Source of the DNA: Anaerolineae bacterium
GTDB taxonomy: Bacteria; Chloroflexota; Anaerolineae; Aggregatilineales; UBA2796
Assembly (NCBI GenBank): GCA_019637555.1
Contig: JAHBVK010000014.1
Location: forward strand, 49,630 to 113,629
Direction: 5' to 3'
DNA length: 64,000 bases
Part shown: positions 27,528-36,025 of the stretch, piece after piece
Layout of the letters: every line of letters starts with the position of its first letter
How positions within the stretch are numbered: position 1 is the first letter of the stretch
Notes under the pieces: model-generated
The model's database searches: none
The model's input: only the letters and a program-made list of their open reading frames with translations
Told to the model about the DNA's origin: nothing
Made by a program: the position numbers and the translations under genes

Positions 27528-28529
27528 ATGACGCTCAAAGACCAGATTCTCGGCTGTCTCTATGGACAGGCGCTCGGTGATGCATGGGGAATGCCCGCCT
27601 ACTTTCATCCTGACCAGACGTGGGCAAAGTACGGATGGGTAGATAAGTTCTATCCGGCTCCCGATGATCATGAGGTTCACGCGGGCTTGCCCATCGGACG
27701 CATCACTGATGACTCCGAGCAAGCGTTTTCCCTCGCGCAGGCATACATCAAAGCAGGCGGTGTTACGCTGGAGGCAACTGTCGAAGCGATCATTGCCTGG
27801 TACGACCGCACAGGTGGCGATAACTCCAAGTATGTCGGACCGAGCACGCGGCGCGGCGTACAGGCATTGAAACGCGGCGAAGACCCGCATAAAACGGGGC
27901 GCATGGGTGACACCAATGGGGCGGCGATGCGCGTCAGCGTCGTAGGCGCCCTGCATCCAAATGATCCTATCGCGGCGATTGAGGATGCTGCGATTTCCTG
28001 CTTGCCTACCCACGGTACAGATGTCGCTATTTCTGGCGCGGCAGCAGTAGCGGCGGCAATCGCGGTTGCCATGCGCGAGGATGCTACGCTGGATGCCATT
28101 ATTGCGGCAGGGTTACTCGGTGCGGAATTGGGACGGAAAAAGGGCAATCGCTGGCTCGGTGCATCAGTCACACGCAAGATTGAACAGGGTGTGCAGATTG
28201 CGCGCAAAGGTGGGGATCCAATGGCGCGGCTGCGCCAGATTTATGACCAAGTTGGTACATCGCTGGCGATCACGGAAACTGTTGGTGCATCATTTGCGGT
28301 GCTGCTAATGGCGGATGGTGATCCCAAACAAACAGCGATTTATAGCGCCAACCTCAGTGGTGATGCAGATACCGTCGGCGCGATTGCTTGCGCGATGGCG
28401 GGCGCATACAAGGGTATTGGTGCGTTTGATTCTTATACCCTTGAGGTGTTGGATGCCGATCCAGTTACTGCCTCCTACGACATTAGCGGCATCGCTGATG
28501 GTTTGCTCAATCTAATTAAGAGCCGTTAA
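27528..28529 (+). CDS. ADP-ribosylglycohydrolase family protein
   Basis: 333 residues from the ATG at 27528 (GAGGAT upstream); an in-frame GTG at 27474 is less likely. ARH/DraG fold: GQALGDAWGMP near the start, T60-D61-D62 (TDDSEQ) for the first magnesium, GDTNGAAMR, and SGDADTVGAIACAMAGA near the C-terminus for the second metal site. These enzymes remove ADP-ribose from proteins or small molecules, and some act on other N-glycosides. It follows the nucleoside importer and its terminator, so a salvage role on imported ADP-ribosyl or ribosyl compounds is possible but inferred only. Confidence 0.9.
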   Translation: MTLKDQILGCLYGQALGDAWGMPAYFHPDQTWAKYGWVDKFYPAPDDHEVHAGLPIGRITDDSEQAFSLAQAYIKAGGVTLEATVEAIIAWYDRTGGDNSKYVGPSTRRGVQALKRGEDPHKTGRMGDTNGAAMRVSVVGALHPNDPIAAIEDAAISCLPTHGTDVAISGAAAVAAAIAVAMREDATLDAIIAAGLLGAELGRKKGNRWLGASVTRKIEQGVQIARKGGDPMARLRQIYDQVGTSLAITETVGASFAVLLMADGDPKQTAIYSANLSGDADTVGAIACAMAGAYKGIGAFDSYTLEVLDADPVTASYDISGIADGLLNLIKSR

Positions 28530-28667
28530 GAACCATCCCTCTTTCCCGTTAACCGTTTCTGGTGTACACTTAGAACGGTTGAGCTAATATCGTGCGCCTC
28601 GAATTGCATAGTTGATCAATTTATCAATTTGTGATATTCTGGGCTTGCGATGATAAGGGAGGGGAAC

Positions 28668-29681
28668 TTGAACGCTATAGAAGTCAACCATCTGCGTCGT
28701 ATCTTCACGCCGACGGTAGGTGTCTTGCGCCGAACGAAGAAGGAAGTGGTCGCCGTTAACGATATTTCCTTCGATGTCCGCCCCGGCGAATTGTTCGGTT
28801 TGCTTGGACCGAACGGCGCGGGTAAGACCACCACCGTGAAGATGCTCACCACGCTGCTGATCCCCACTAGCGGCACTGCCTACATTAACGGCTTGGATGT
28901 CGTTGAGCAGGCAGAATTATTACGTTCGCGCATCGGTTTCATTTTCGGTGGCGAACGTGGTCTGTACTGGCGTCTCAGTGCAACGGATAATTTGCGTTAC
29001 TTTGCCAGCCTCTATAACGTCGATCCTGAAGTTGCCAAGAAACGCATCCCTCAACTGCTGGAGATGGTCGGCTTGGCGGGACGCGGCAACGAGAAGATCG
29101 AAGGTTACTCGCGTGGTATGAAGCAGCGTTTACACATCGCCCGTACGCTGCTGCACAACCCTGATGTGCTGTTCCTTGACGAGCCAACCATCGGACTCGA
29201 TCCGGTAGGTGCTCGGGAACTCCGCGCCATCGTCCGAAACCTGCAAGCGGAGAAAAAGACTATTCTCCTGACCACCCATTACATGTTCGAAGCGGATGAA
29301 CTTTGTCAGCGTATCGGCGTGATTAATCACGGGCATATTGTGGCGCTGGATACACCTGCTGCGCTCAAGAGCGTCGTCCGTGATCTCGCCGTGATCGAAT
29401 TGGAAGTCTCCGGCTTGGATGCCAACGGCATTGAACGCTTAAAGGCACTTCATGGCGTGGAAACCGTCACCGTTGAAGATCAGGACGAAAAGCAGCAGGT
29501 GCTCGTCCACTCGCCACGCGGCTCCGAAGCGGTTCCTGATCTATTGACTGCGCTCAACGGCGTCCCAGTCAACAAGGTGATCGTGCGCGAACCGACGCTG
29601 GAAGATGCCTACGTTCGCCTCGTTGGTCGCGTTGGCGACGGCGTAGATGCGGATAAGAAGGAAAGCGAAGGTGTGGCATGA
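28668..29681 (+). CDS. ABC-2 type exporter ATP-binding protein
   Basis: About 337 residues from a TTG at 28668. An ATG at 28650 is in frame but lacks a ribosome-binding site, while GGGAGGGG sits just before the TTG. Single ABC cassette of the DrrA/CcmA type: Walker A GPNGAGKTT at about 47-55, signature YSRGMKQRL, Walker B VLFLDEPTIGLDP and an H-loop LTTHYM. A C-terminal DUF4162-like extension is present. It should power the two ABC-2 permeases that follow for export of a lipid, drug or polysaccharide; the substrate is not evident. Its stop overlaps the next start (ATGA). Confidence 0.93.
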   Translation: MNAIEVNHLRRIFTPTVGVLRRTKKEVVAVNDISFDVRPGELFGLLGPNGAGKTTTVKMLTTLLIPTSGTAYINGLDVVEQAELLRSRIGFIFGGERGLYWRLSATDNLRYFASLYNVDPEVAKKRIPQLLEMVGLAGRGNEKIEGYSRGMKQRLHIARTLLHNPDVLFLDEPTIGLDPVGARELRAIVRNLQAEKKTILLTTHYMFEADELCQRIGVINHGHIVALDTPAALKSVVRDLAVIELEVSGLDANGIERLKALHGVETVTVEDQDEKQQVLVHSPRGSEAVPDLLTALNGVPVNKVIVREPTLEDAYVRLVGRVGDGVDADKKESEGVA

Positions 29682-30496
29682 GTGCTAGAACGATCCCCGT
29701 TCCGCGCACCAGCCTTCGTCAGCAGTTGCGGGTGGTTTTGTTGGCAGCGGAAATGATGTTCCGCCAGTCATTTACCGATGCCTTCATCATCTTTGCCATC
29801 CTGATCCAACCGCTGCTGATCGCGCTGCTGGCGCTTTACATGCTCAAAGATCGAGGTGCGGATGCCGCGATCTTCATCGTAGTTGGCAGCTCACTAACTG
29901 GATTGTGGAGTGGCGTACTGTTCATCAGCGGCAACAGCATTACTGTCGAGCGCTGGACAGGCACGTTGGAGGCAATCGTCGCTGTACCTACGCATATTGC
30001 GGTGATCACCTTCGGCAAAAATCTGGCAAACGTCGTGCAATCACTATCCTCAATGGTCGTTGCCTATCTATTGGCGATAGTTCTGTTTGGCTACCAACTA
30101 AACATCCAGCAGCCGCTGTTGTTCGCTGGTTCGTTAGTTCTGATGGTGTTCTCCTTCATTTGCTTCGGGATGCTCCTCGCGCCGATCTTCCTGATTAATC
30201 CGGCGATACAGAGCCTACAAAACGGCTTGGAGTTCCCGATCTACATTTTGGCGGGATTCATGTTTCCGGTCGCTTTGCTGCCCGGTTGGACAACGCCACT
30301 TTCCTACATCCTCGCGCCGTACTGGGCTGCCCGTGCACTGCATGGCACCTCTGGCGGTGGAGCAACGACTGAGGAAGTGCTGCTTTCGTGGGGCATGATG
30401 CTTCTGCTTGGCGTTGTTTACATAGTCATCGCACGAGCCTTCTTCAAGGTGATGATGCGCAAGGCGCGCGAAGATGCCACGCTTGACGTGCAATAA
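29678..30496 (+). CDS. ABC-2 type exporter permease
   Basis: 272 residues, six predicted membrane helices, ABC-2 membrane family. The N-terminal cytoplasmic helix ends in MMFRQSFTDAF, then come the helices, with GNSITVERWTGTLEAIVAVPTH as the family's conserved cytoplasmic loop and FMFPVALLPGW before the last pair. It is translationally coupled to the ATPase gene and 34 bp upstream of a second permease, with which it probably forms a heterodimeric channel. Confidence 0.9.
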   Translation: MSARTIPVPRTSLRQQLRVVLLAAEMMFRQSFTDAFIIFAILIQPLLIALLALYMLKDRGADAAIFIVVGSSLTGLWSGVLFISGNSITVERWTGTLEAIVAVPTHIAVITFGKNLANVVQSLSSMVVAYLLAIVLFGYQLNIQQPLLFAGSLVLMVFSFICFGMLLAPIFLINPAIQSLQNGLEFPIYILAGFMFPVALLPGWTTPLSYILAPYWAARALHGTSGGGATTEEVLLSWGMMLLLGVVYIVIARAFFKVMMRKAREDATLDVQ

Positions 30497-30530
30497 GTAG
30501 TACCGAAGCAATCGCAATGAGGATCGTTTT

Positions 30531-31379
30531 ATGAGCGAGTTATCGGTAAATATGCCAGTAGTGCGCAAGCCAACGCTGATCAGTAACCTTATCAGCAATG
30601 TTCGCTTGTTCTGGCAGGGAGCACTGCTCTCTTATGTCGCCATGTTTGCGTGGCTGGAGCCGACAGTCTATATCGCCTCCAAAGTCTTGCTGCCGCTGGC
30701 GCAGATTCTGTTCTTCAGTTTCTTGGGCATGTACGCCACCAACTCTCAAGACCCCACCTTCTACGTAATCGGAAACGCGATCCAGATGGTGGCGATTAAC
30801 GGCATTTACGGCGTCACCATGAGCATTGGCGGTGATCGCTGGAACGGCACGCTTGCTTATCTGTTCGGCACTCCTGCCAATCGGCTCTCGCTGTTCGTCG
30901 GACGCGCTACCATGCATGTGATTGATGGGGCGCTCGGTGCGGCGATGGGTCTGCTCTGGGGGGTATTGGTACTGCGGCTCGATCTCTCTCACGCTAACCT
31001 GCCGATACTAGCGCTGACCATTCTGGTGACGACGTTCAGTACATCGGCGCTTGGCTTGCTACTTGGCTGCCTCAGTCTGGTGACACTGAATGTGATGTTC
31101 ATCAACAACACTGTTTATTTCCTGCTGTTGATCTTCTCCGGTGCGAATCTTGACATCAGCATGCAGCCCGCATGGATACAGACGATTTCGCAACTATTGC
31201 CACTAACGCGCGGTATCGCCGCTGCACGCGGAGTGATCGCAGGCAAAGGTTGGGACGAGGTTGCTCCACTGATCGGTGGCGAATTTCTGATGGGCTTGAT
31301 CTATGTGTTCATAGGCTATACCTTCTTCCGCTGGTTTGAGTTTCAAGCAAAGCGGCGCGGTACGCTGGAAACAATGTAA
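30531..31379 (+). CDS. ABC-2 type exporter permease (partner)
   Basis: 282 residues, ABC-2 family, six predicted helices. The loop GGDRWNGTLAYLFGTPANRLSLFVGR matches the conserved ABC-2 element, and SGANLDISMQPAWIQTISQLLPLTRGI precedes the last helices. It is paralogous in layout to the previous permease but diverged in sequence. Last gene of the exporter operon, followed by a strong hairpin. Confidence 0.9.
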   Translation: MSELSVNMPVVRKPTLISNLISNVRLFWQGALLSYVAMFAWLEPTVYIASKVLLPLAQILFFSFLGMYATNSQDPTFYVIGNAIQMVAINGIYGVTMSIGGDRWNGTLAYLFGTPANRLSLFVGRATMHVIDGALGAAMGLLWGVLVLRLDLSHANLPILALTILVTTFSTSALGLLLGCLSLVTLNVMFINNTVYFLLLIFSGANLDISMQPAWIQTISQLLPLTRGIAAARGVIAGKGWDEVAPLIGGEFLMGLIYVFIGYTFFRWFEFQAKRRGTLETM

Positions 31380-31425
31380 ACGGCGTCGGTTCCGTTTCCT
31401 AATTCAATAACTCCTTTACCTGCCG

Positions 31426-31463
31426 CCCTTCCCTGTAATAGCAGACACTATTGCGGGGAAGGG
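31426..31463 (+). terminator. Terminator after the ABC-2 exporter operon
   Basis: 16-base arms (CCCTTCCCTGTAATAG pairing with CTATTGCGGGGAAGGG through G-U pairs), 6-base loop, TTTACG after it. The next gene is convergent, so it could serve both strands. Confidence 0.7.
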
Positions 31464-31584
31464 TTTACGTCTTTACGGTAGTCTCAATTCGCCAATGATG
31501 GTTTTTGCTGTCGTGCCCTTTGGAATCGGCAATTCGTGTGAATAGATCGTGTGCTACTCCAACTGACCTACAGTCGACTTCGCG

Positions 31585-32013
31585 CTATACCGTCGCGTTC
31601 ACCTTCTTGGCAGCGGCGATATGTTTGGCGGTATCCGTGTAGTGACGTATACGGATCACCTTGCCTTGCTCATCGAACGTCCAAAGCTGGATTTCCTCAT
31701 CCCGATAGTAGTGATCAGTACCGATCACGTCTGCTTCGATCAACACCTCTGCCGCTACTTGATTACCGCCTTCCATTAGCGAAAGGACGCGAAATTCATG
31801 AATGTTCAGCAGCGACGCCAAATCTTTCAGAAAGCCTAGTGCACCTTCTTTACCTTGACGTGCCTGCATCCACGGGACTTCCGCTCTCTGCGACGAATTA
31901 TCTGCCCACTGCTCCCATTGAATGTCGGGCGCAAGATGCTCCAAAAATGCCGCCGCATCACCTTTGCCAAATGCCTCGTAAATTGCCTGCACGGTTGCCA
32001 AATTGCTGCTCAT
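31585..32013 (-). CDS. SnoaL-like / NTF2-fold protein
   Basis: 142 residues from the ATG at 32013, which has GGAGT about 9 bases upstream; the open frame extends to 32079 without further support. The opening VQAIYEAFGKGDAAAFLEHLAPDIQWEQW is the classical SnoaL-like (DUF4440/ketosteroid-isomerase fold) pattern, and the C-terminal IRHYTDTAKHI also fits. No signal peptide. It may be an isomerase, cyclase or simple ligand-binding protein. Monocistronic, with convergent genes to its left. Confidence 0.85.
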   Translation of the reverse strand: MSSNLATVQAIYEAFGKGDAAAFLEHLAPDIQWEQWADNSSQRAEVPWMQARQGKEGALGFLKDLASLLNIHEFRVLSLMEGGNQVAAEVLIEADVIGTDHYYRDEEIQLWTFDEQGKVIRIRHYTDTAKHIAAAKKVNATV

Positions 32014-32127
32014 GATAGTTACTCCTAAAAGCACAGTGGTCCACTTGACAGTACTAACTTTATGCCTCTGAATTGCCATTCAACAGTTCAAAAGCGGCTC
32101 AATTTTTGCTCACTTTGGGACTGGCAA

Positions 32128-32165
32128 AACGAAAGAACCCGACAAGAGTGTCGGGTTCTTTCGTT
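32128..32165 (-). terminator. Terminator for the cupin gene
   Basis: Perfect 17-bp stem (AACGAAAGAACCCGACA and its complement) with a 4-base loop. On the minus strand it is followed by TTTGCC and lies 31 bp behind the cupin stop. Confidence 0.85.
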
Positions 32166-32196
32166 TCGTTGGCAGGTAGAATTGCGTTTGAGCGAG

Positions 32197-32787
32197 CTAG
32201 CCTAATTCTGGATACCCTACCATTCGCATCGTCATGATCGCTTCATCATAGCGGTATTGTGGTTTGAAGCCACGCATCCAACCGGGGACTGCGAGTAACG
32301 CCAGCAAGACGCGCTGTACGGCATAGGGCGTACTCGCAGCTACGTTGTAGCCCGGATATTTGGTCAGCGTCACAGCAGACTGTAAAATACCGTCGATGCT
32401 CGGCGACGGCGCGATACCCAGTTGTGTCGCCGCACAGAGTGTCTCGAACAGCACTTCCATTTTCAGCGCGGGCGTATGTTCGATGATCAACTCGGCGCTT
32501 TCATCGCTGTCATTCACCCATGTATGCGCCACGTTCTTGGGGATAACGACAGTATCACCAGCACGCGCCGTGATCTGCCGATTCTTCACCCGGACTTTGA
32601 CGGTACCTCGCCTAATGTGAATGCGTTCTTCCTGATTGCGGTGACGGTGGAGCGGACCACCGCCGGAATCACCGCGTGTTAGTAAATGAAAGCTGAACAC
32701 TTCGCCATTAGTGCTGCCAGCCGTTTTGAGGATCGTGTATATATCGCCTGATGCCCGATTCACGAGTACATCGCCTGTGCTAATCAT
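32197..32787 (-). CDS. Cupin-domain protein
   Basis: 196 residues. Both cupin motifs are intact: motif 1 GGPLHRHRNQEERIHIRRG (HxH, Glu, Gly) at about 41-59 and motif 2 GDTVVIPKNVAHTWVN (His) at about 76-91. A C-terminal helical extension of about 80 residues follows the barrel. The metal-binding single-domain cupin could be an enzyme or a small-molecule sensor; the substrate is not readable. Own promoter region and own terminator, so monocistronic. Confidence 0.88.
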   Translation of the reverse strand: MISTGDVLVNRASGDIYTILKTAGSTNGEVFSFHLLTRGDSGGGPLHRHRNQEERIHIRRGTVKVRVKNRQITARAGDTVVIPKNVAHTWVNDSDESAELIIEHTPALKMEVLFETLCAATQLGIAPSPSIDGILQSAVTLTKYPGYNVAASTPYAVQRVLLALLAVPGWMRGFKPQYRYDEAIMTMRMVGYPELG

Positions 32788-32984
32788 CGCTGTTGCCTCG
32801 TTCTCTAACTTCTGTTTCTTGATAGCTCATGGGTACTATTGAACTTCATAACCATGAACAAATCATGAGGCAAAGGGAGTGATTACCTTCCTACAAAGGG
32901 ATGACTCGCCACCGTCTTCTGATTGTGAGGTTGTCTTACTGACTGGTCAGGTAAAGTGAGAGAAGAAGGATCGGACGGGTAAAT

Positions 32985-33018
32985 AAAAAACCTGCGTTTG
33001 CAATCAACGCAGGCTTTT
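32985..33018 (-). terminator. Terminator for erpA
   Basis: 8-bp core stem CCTGCGTT/AACGCAGG with flanking A/T pairing. On the minus strand it ends in a run of T (TTTTTTATTT), 30 bp after the ErpA stop. Confidence 0.85.
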
Positions 33019-33046
33019 CAACTCACAGTTTCAGTTCGTACTTAGA

Positions 33047-33478
33047 TTAGTGACCGCAGTGACTGCAACCAGCTTCGCCATCATCAGCCGCGCTCGATTG
33101 ATCCTTAGTGCGGAAGGAGTGACCGCAGCCACAGCTTGATACTGCATTCGGATTGTCGATGCGGAAACCGCCGCCCATCAGGCTGTCCATGTAATCAATC
33201 GTCGCACCACCGAGATACATGATGCTGGTGGGATCGACGACCATACGCACGCCGTCCGTTTCGACGATCTGGTCATACTCAGAGGGGTTACCCTCAAACG
33301 CCATGCCGTACTGCAAACCGGAGCAACCGCCACCCGACACGAATACGCGCAGCGCGTGATTGGGAATATTGCGCTGGACGAGCAATTCGCGAATTTTCTC
33401 TACCGCCGCTGGCGTTACCGTCAGTACGGGGGTATCAACAACATCCGTATCAGTGTCGACTTGCATCAGGTCTGTCAT
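33047..33478 (-). CDS. erpA: Iron-sulfur cluster carrier (ErpA/IscA type)
   Basis: 143 residues of the A-type carrier (HesB/IscA) family. The three conserved cysteines are C52 (GGCSG) and C116/C118 (SCGCG), which hold an Fe-S cluster or iron for delivery to apoproteins. VDPTSIMYLGGATIDY is the family's central block. Unusual are an N-terminal extension of about 20 acidic residues and a C-terminal tail with an extra CSHCGH (C138, C141), beyond the normal end of the family. It sits 164 bp downstream of a SufR-like regulator gene on the same strand, which suggests cluster-responsive control. Confidence 0.9.
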   Translation of the reverse strand: MTDLMQVDTDTDVVDTPVLTVTPAAVEKIRELLVQRNIPNHALRVFVSGGGCSGLQYGMAFEGNPSEYDQIVETDGVRMVVDPTSIMYLGGATIDYMDSLMGGGFRIDNPNAVSSCGCGHSFRTKDQSSAADDGEAGCSHCGH

Positions 33479-33642
33479 GGTTGGAATTCCCGTTTGTATT
33501 AGAAGCTTCTTCTATCTTACTTCGTTATCGGAAGTGTAGCACACGCATTACCCTGCGTCAATAAAATAGACACCCATCTTATAAAACCGTTAAGCGTGCG
33601 CAGCGAGCGTTGGTCTACTACTCCGCTCAACCGCGTCAGCCC

Positions 33643-34275
33643 CTAAGTTTTGACTGGAATCAGATAGGAGCAGCGATCTTCTTGATCGGCAATGCGCCCG
33701 ATCTGGCGCGGCACGATGCCCAATAATCCACTGATCAAGCGCATATCCAGCGCACAGAGTTCATGATGGTCACTGGCAAGCTGATGATATGGACAATTGC
33801 TCAGATGCAGCACGAATCCTTCGGCAGTAGTTTCCCAATTGGCATCGTAACCATGCTCGGAAAGATAATCGACCACGTAGTTGAGGCGATGCTCAACTGG
33901 TGTATCGGGCATTCGAGCCTCTGTGATCATCTGATCTGCCATGCCTTCAATGATCACGTTAATCTGTGGCTGTGGCAGACTGCTTTTCAGTTGTCCCAGT
34001 AAATTACGCGCAAAGTGCTGATAATTGTTGGGGAACGTGTCGAGTGCTTTCTCCGCCAATGTATAGACATACTGCGGGCGTCCGGGGGCACTGCGGCGGC
34101 GGATCGCTGGCTCGGTCACCAGATTTTCACCGCGCAGCACATCCAGATGGTGGCGCACGGTGACAGCAGTGATCCCATGATGGATGCGTTTTTCCAACTC
34201 CGCCGTCAATTCATCGACGGTAGCTTCACCACGTTCGCGTAATATTTCGAGGATATATTGGCGGGTCTGCTGCAT
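33643..34275 (-). CDS. SufR-like Fe-S responsive HTH regulator
   Basis: 210 residues from the ATG at 34275 (GGAGGG 8 bases upstream); the frame is open to 34314. An N-terminal winged helix (VDELTAELEK ... TVRHHLDVLRGENLV, about 20-54) is followed by a helical middle. The C-terminal region carries C161 (NCPYHQ), C174 (HELCALD) and C202 (DRCSY). The C161-x12-C174 spacing equals the first pair of SufR cluster ligands; one of the four SufR cysteines is missing, as in many relatives of COG2345. It is probably a repressor sensing Fe-S status or redox. ErpA lies directly downstream on the same strand. Confidence 0.8.
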   Translation of the reverse strand: MQQTRQYILEILRERGEATVDELTAELEKRIHHGITAVTVRHHLDVLRGENLVTEPAIRRRSAPGRPQYVYTLAEKALDTFPNNYQHFARNLLGQLKSSLPQPQINVIIEGMADQMITEARMPDTPVEHRLNYVVDYLSEHGYDANWETTAEGFVLHLSNCPYHQLASDHHELCALDMRLISGLLGIVPRQIGRIADQEDRCSYLIPVKT

Positions 34276-34688
34276 TACTTCAGCCCTCCGCTTGACTTCG
34301 ATCTTGTGTAGCAAACAGAGTCAATCGAGTTTCGACAAGTGTATATTTCTCTGTTTCTGCTGAAATTTTACTTTGTTTTCTCTTTAATTACCAGCATGGC
34401 AGTGCCCCGTAACCTAATGGTACGCCGTTGACGCTCAGAGCAAGCATGCTACAATCACTGACATGTTGACTATTACGAACGCCCAATTAACCCTCTGAGT
34501 TAGCCAGTTTAGCTGGCAATCCTCATCAGTGTCCTTCGCATTCTAATCGTATCACTGCGGTTAGCAATGTGTGTGTTTAGCTGCTCAATATTGACTACAA
34601 ACTCGATACCAGATGCTGAGGATTAGGGATAGGTAGTTGATCGCACCTGTTTCCAGTCATTCAGTATACCGACAAGGAAGGTCACATC
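34276..34688. other. Intergenic region between the SufR-like and GNAT genes
   Basis: 413 bp without a coding sequence, containing divergent promoters. The plus-strand one is annotated separately. The roughly 230-bp leader after it has a small GCCAG/CTGGC hairpin near 34503-34517. The AT-rich stretch at 34330-34390 is the likely promoter of the regulator on the minus strand. Confidence 0.5.
34428..34455 (+). promoter_or_regulatory. Sigma-70-type promoter upstream of the GNAT gene
   Basis: TTGACG at 34428-34433, 16-bp spacer, TACAAT at 34450-34455. Each hexamer has one mismatch. It points to the acetyltransferase gene at 34689 with an unusually long leader. Confidence 0.55.
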
Positions 34689-35957
34689 GTGCTTACGAAT
34701 GCTACGCCGTACAGTCAACCACTAGCCAACGGCTTGATTCTCAAATCGGTGTCTACTGCTGCTGATGTAGAACGTCTCGCCGCCTTTAATGCTCACATTC
34801 ACGGTGCGGAGACTAGCGGTATGTGCCGTGCGCTGATCCTCGATCATCCCGATACCCGTCCCGAACACTGGCTTTTTGTCGAGGAGGATGCCAGCCAGCG
34901 CATCATCTCGTCGCTTTGTCTGATTCCGTGGCGCTGGCAATATGAGGGCATCGAATTGCGCTCTGGTGAAATGGGCTTTTGCGGCACCTTGGAAGAATAT
35001 CGCAATAGAGGCTTGGTACGAACGCTGATGCAGCGCCACAGAGAACTGCTAAACGAGGGTGGTTATGAAGTCAGCAACATTCAAGGTATCCCGTATTTCT
35101 ACCGTCAGTTCGGCTACGAATATGCGCTGCCGCTGGAAGGAGGTTGGCGTCTAGGCTTGGATCAGATACCTGTGGAAGCAGTTTCACAGTTCCACATTTG
35201 CCGCGCTGATGTCACGAGCATCCCCTCGCTTAGTTCGTTCTATGAAGCGGCAGCAAGCGACCTTGCCCTATCCACCAAACGGGATGAGGCGACATGGCGC
35301 TACTTGCTCGATCCTGCCCACGATGCGGCTTTCGTTCCCGAATACTGGCTGATCAGTGACAATCAGCAAGCGCCAATCGGCTATGTGGCGGTCCAGCGCG
35401 GCGGTTTTGGAGAGGGCTTGAACGTGAGTGAAGTTTCCCGCCTGAACAGCGCAGCAGTGACGGCGACACTCAACCACTTGCGCCAGCTTGCTATTGAGCG
35501 GAGCAAACCATTCATCCGCCTGATCCCGGCGGGCAACAGCAGCTTGATTCGGCTAGCGATGCGATATGGCGCACAGGATCAAGGACGATATGCGTGGCAG
35601 CTTCATCTACCGGACGCACCGCGTTTGCTGCAGAAGCTAGGACCAGTATTGGAACGCCGCCTTGCCGCCAGTGCCTTTGCTGATTTGTCCGAAGATGTCA
35701 CTATCAATCTCTATCGAACTGCAATCACGCTGCACTTTGAAAGGGGAAAACTGAAACGTACAGAGTCCGGTAGTGCAGCAGAATATCACGGATCGATCAG
35801 TATCCCGCCCTTACTCCTTGCACCGCTGATCTTTGGTTGGCGAACTGCTGATGAATTAGCCGCCTGCTTTCCTGATTTCAGTGTTTGGGGGCGGCATCGC
35901 TATCTGATAGACGTATTGTTCCCCAAGATGGAGTCTTTCCTTTACACGATCTACTAA
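34689..35957 (+). CDS. GNAT-family N-acetyltransferase (Eis-like)
   Basis: 422 residues with a GTG start preceded by AAGGAAGG. The N-terminal half has the acetyl-CoA binding pattern: LRSGEMGFCGTLEEYRNRGLVRTLMQRH (about 95-122), where the R/Q-x-x-G-x-G/A loop appears as RNRGLV. EVSNIQGIPYFYRQFGYEYAL is typical of Eis-type and related two-lobe GNAT proteins. The C-terminal half resembles the second GNAT lobe and sterol-carrier-like tail. Cytosolic; the acceptor substrate is unknown. Monocistronic, ending at a bidirectional hairpin. Confidence 0.85.
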   Translation: MLTNATPYSQPLANGLILKSVSTAADVERLAAFNAHIHGAETSGMCRALILDHPDTRPEHWLFVEEDASQRIISSLCLIPWRWQYEGIELRSGEMGFCGTLEEYRNRGLVRTLMQRHRELLNEGGYEVSNIQGIPYFYRQFGYEYALPLEGGWRLGLDQIPVEAVSQFHICRADVTSIPSLSSFYEAAASDLALSTKRDEATWRYLLDPAHDAAFVPEYWLISDNQQAPIGYVAVQRGGFGEGLNVSEVSRLNSAAVTATLNHLRQLAIERSKPFIRLIPAGNSSLIRLAMRYGAQDQGRYAWQLHLPDAPRLLQKLGPVLERRLAASAFADLSEDVTINLYRTAITLHFERGKLKRTESGSAAEYHGSISIPPLLLAPLIFGWRTADELAACFPDFSVWGRHRYLIDVLFPKMESFLYTIY

Positions 35958-35974
35958 CCTCGGCAAACTAAAAA

Positions 35975-35997
35975 AACCGGAGCCATAGACTCCGGTT
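35975..35997 (+). terminator. Bidirectional terminator between GNAT and LysM/YkuD genes
   Basis: 8-bp stem AACCGGAG/CTCCGGTT, 7-base loop, with an A-run on the left and a T-containing stretch on the right. It lies between convergent genes. Confidence 0.75.
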
Positions 35998-36025
35998 TCA
36001 TGCTCACCTTATGAGAAAGCTTCAC

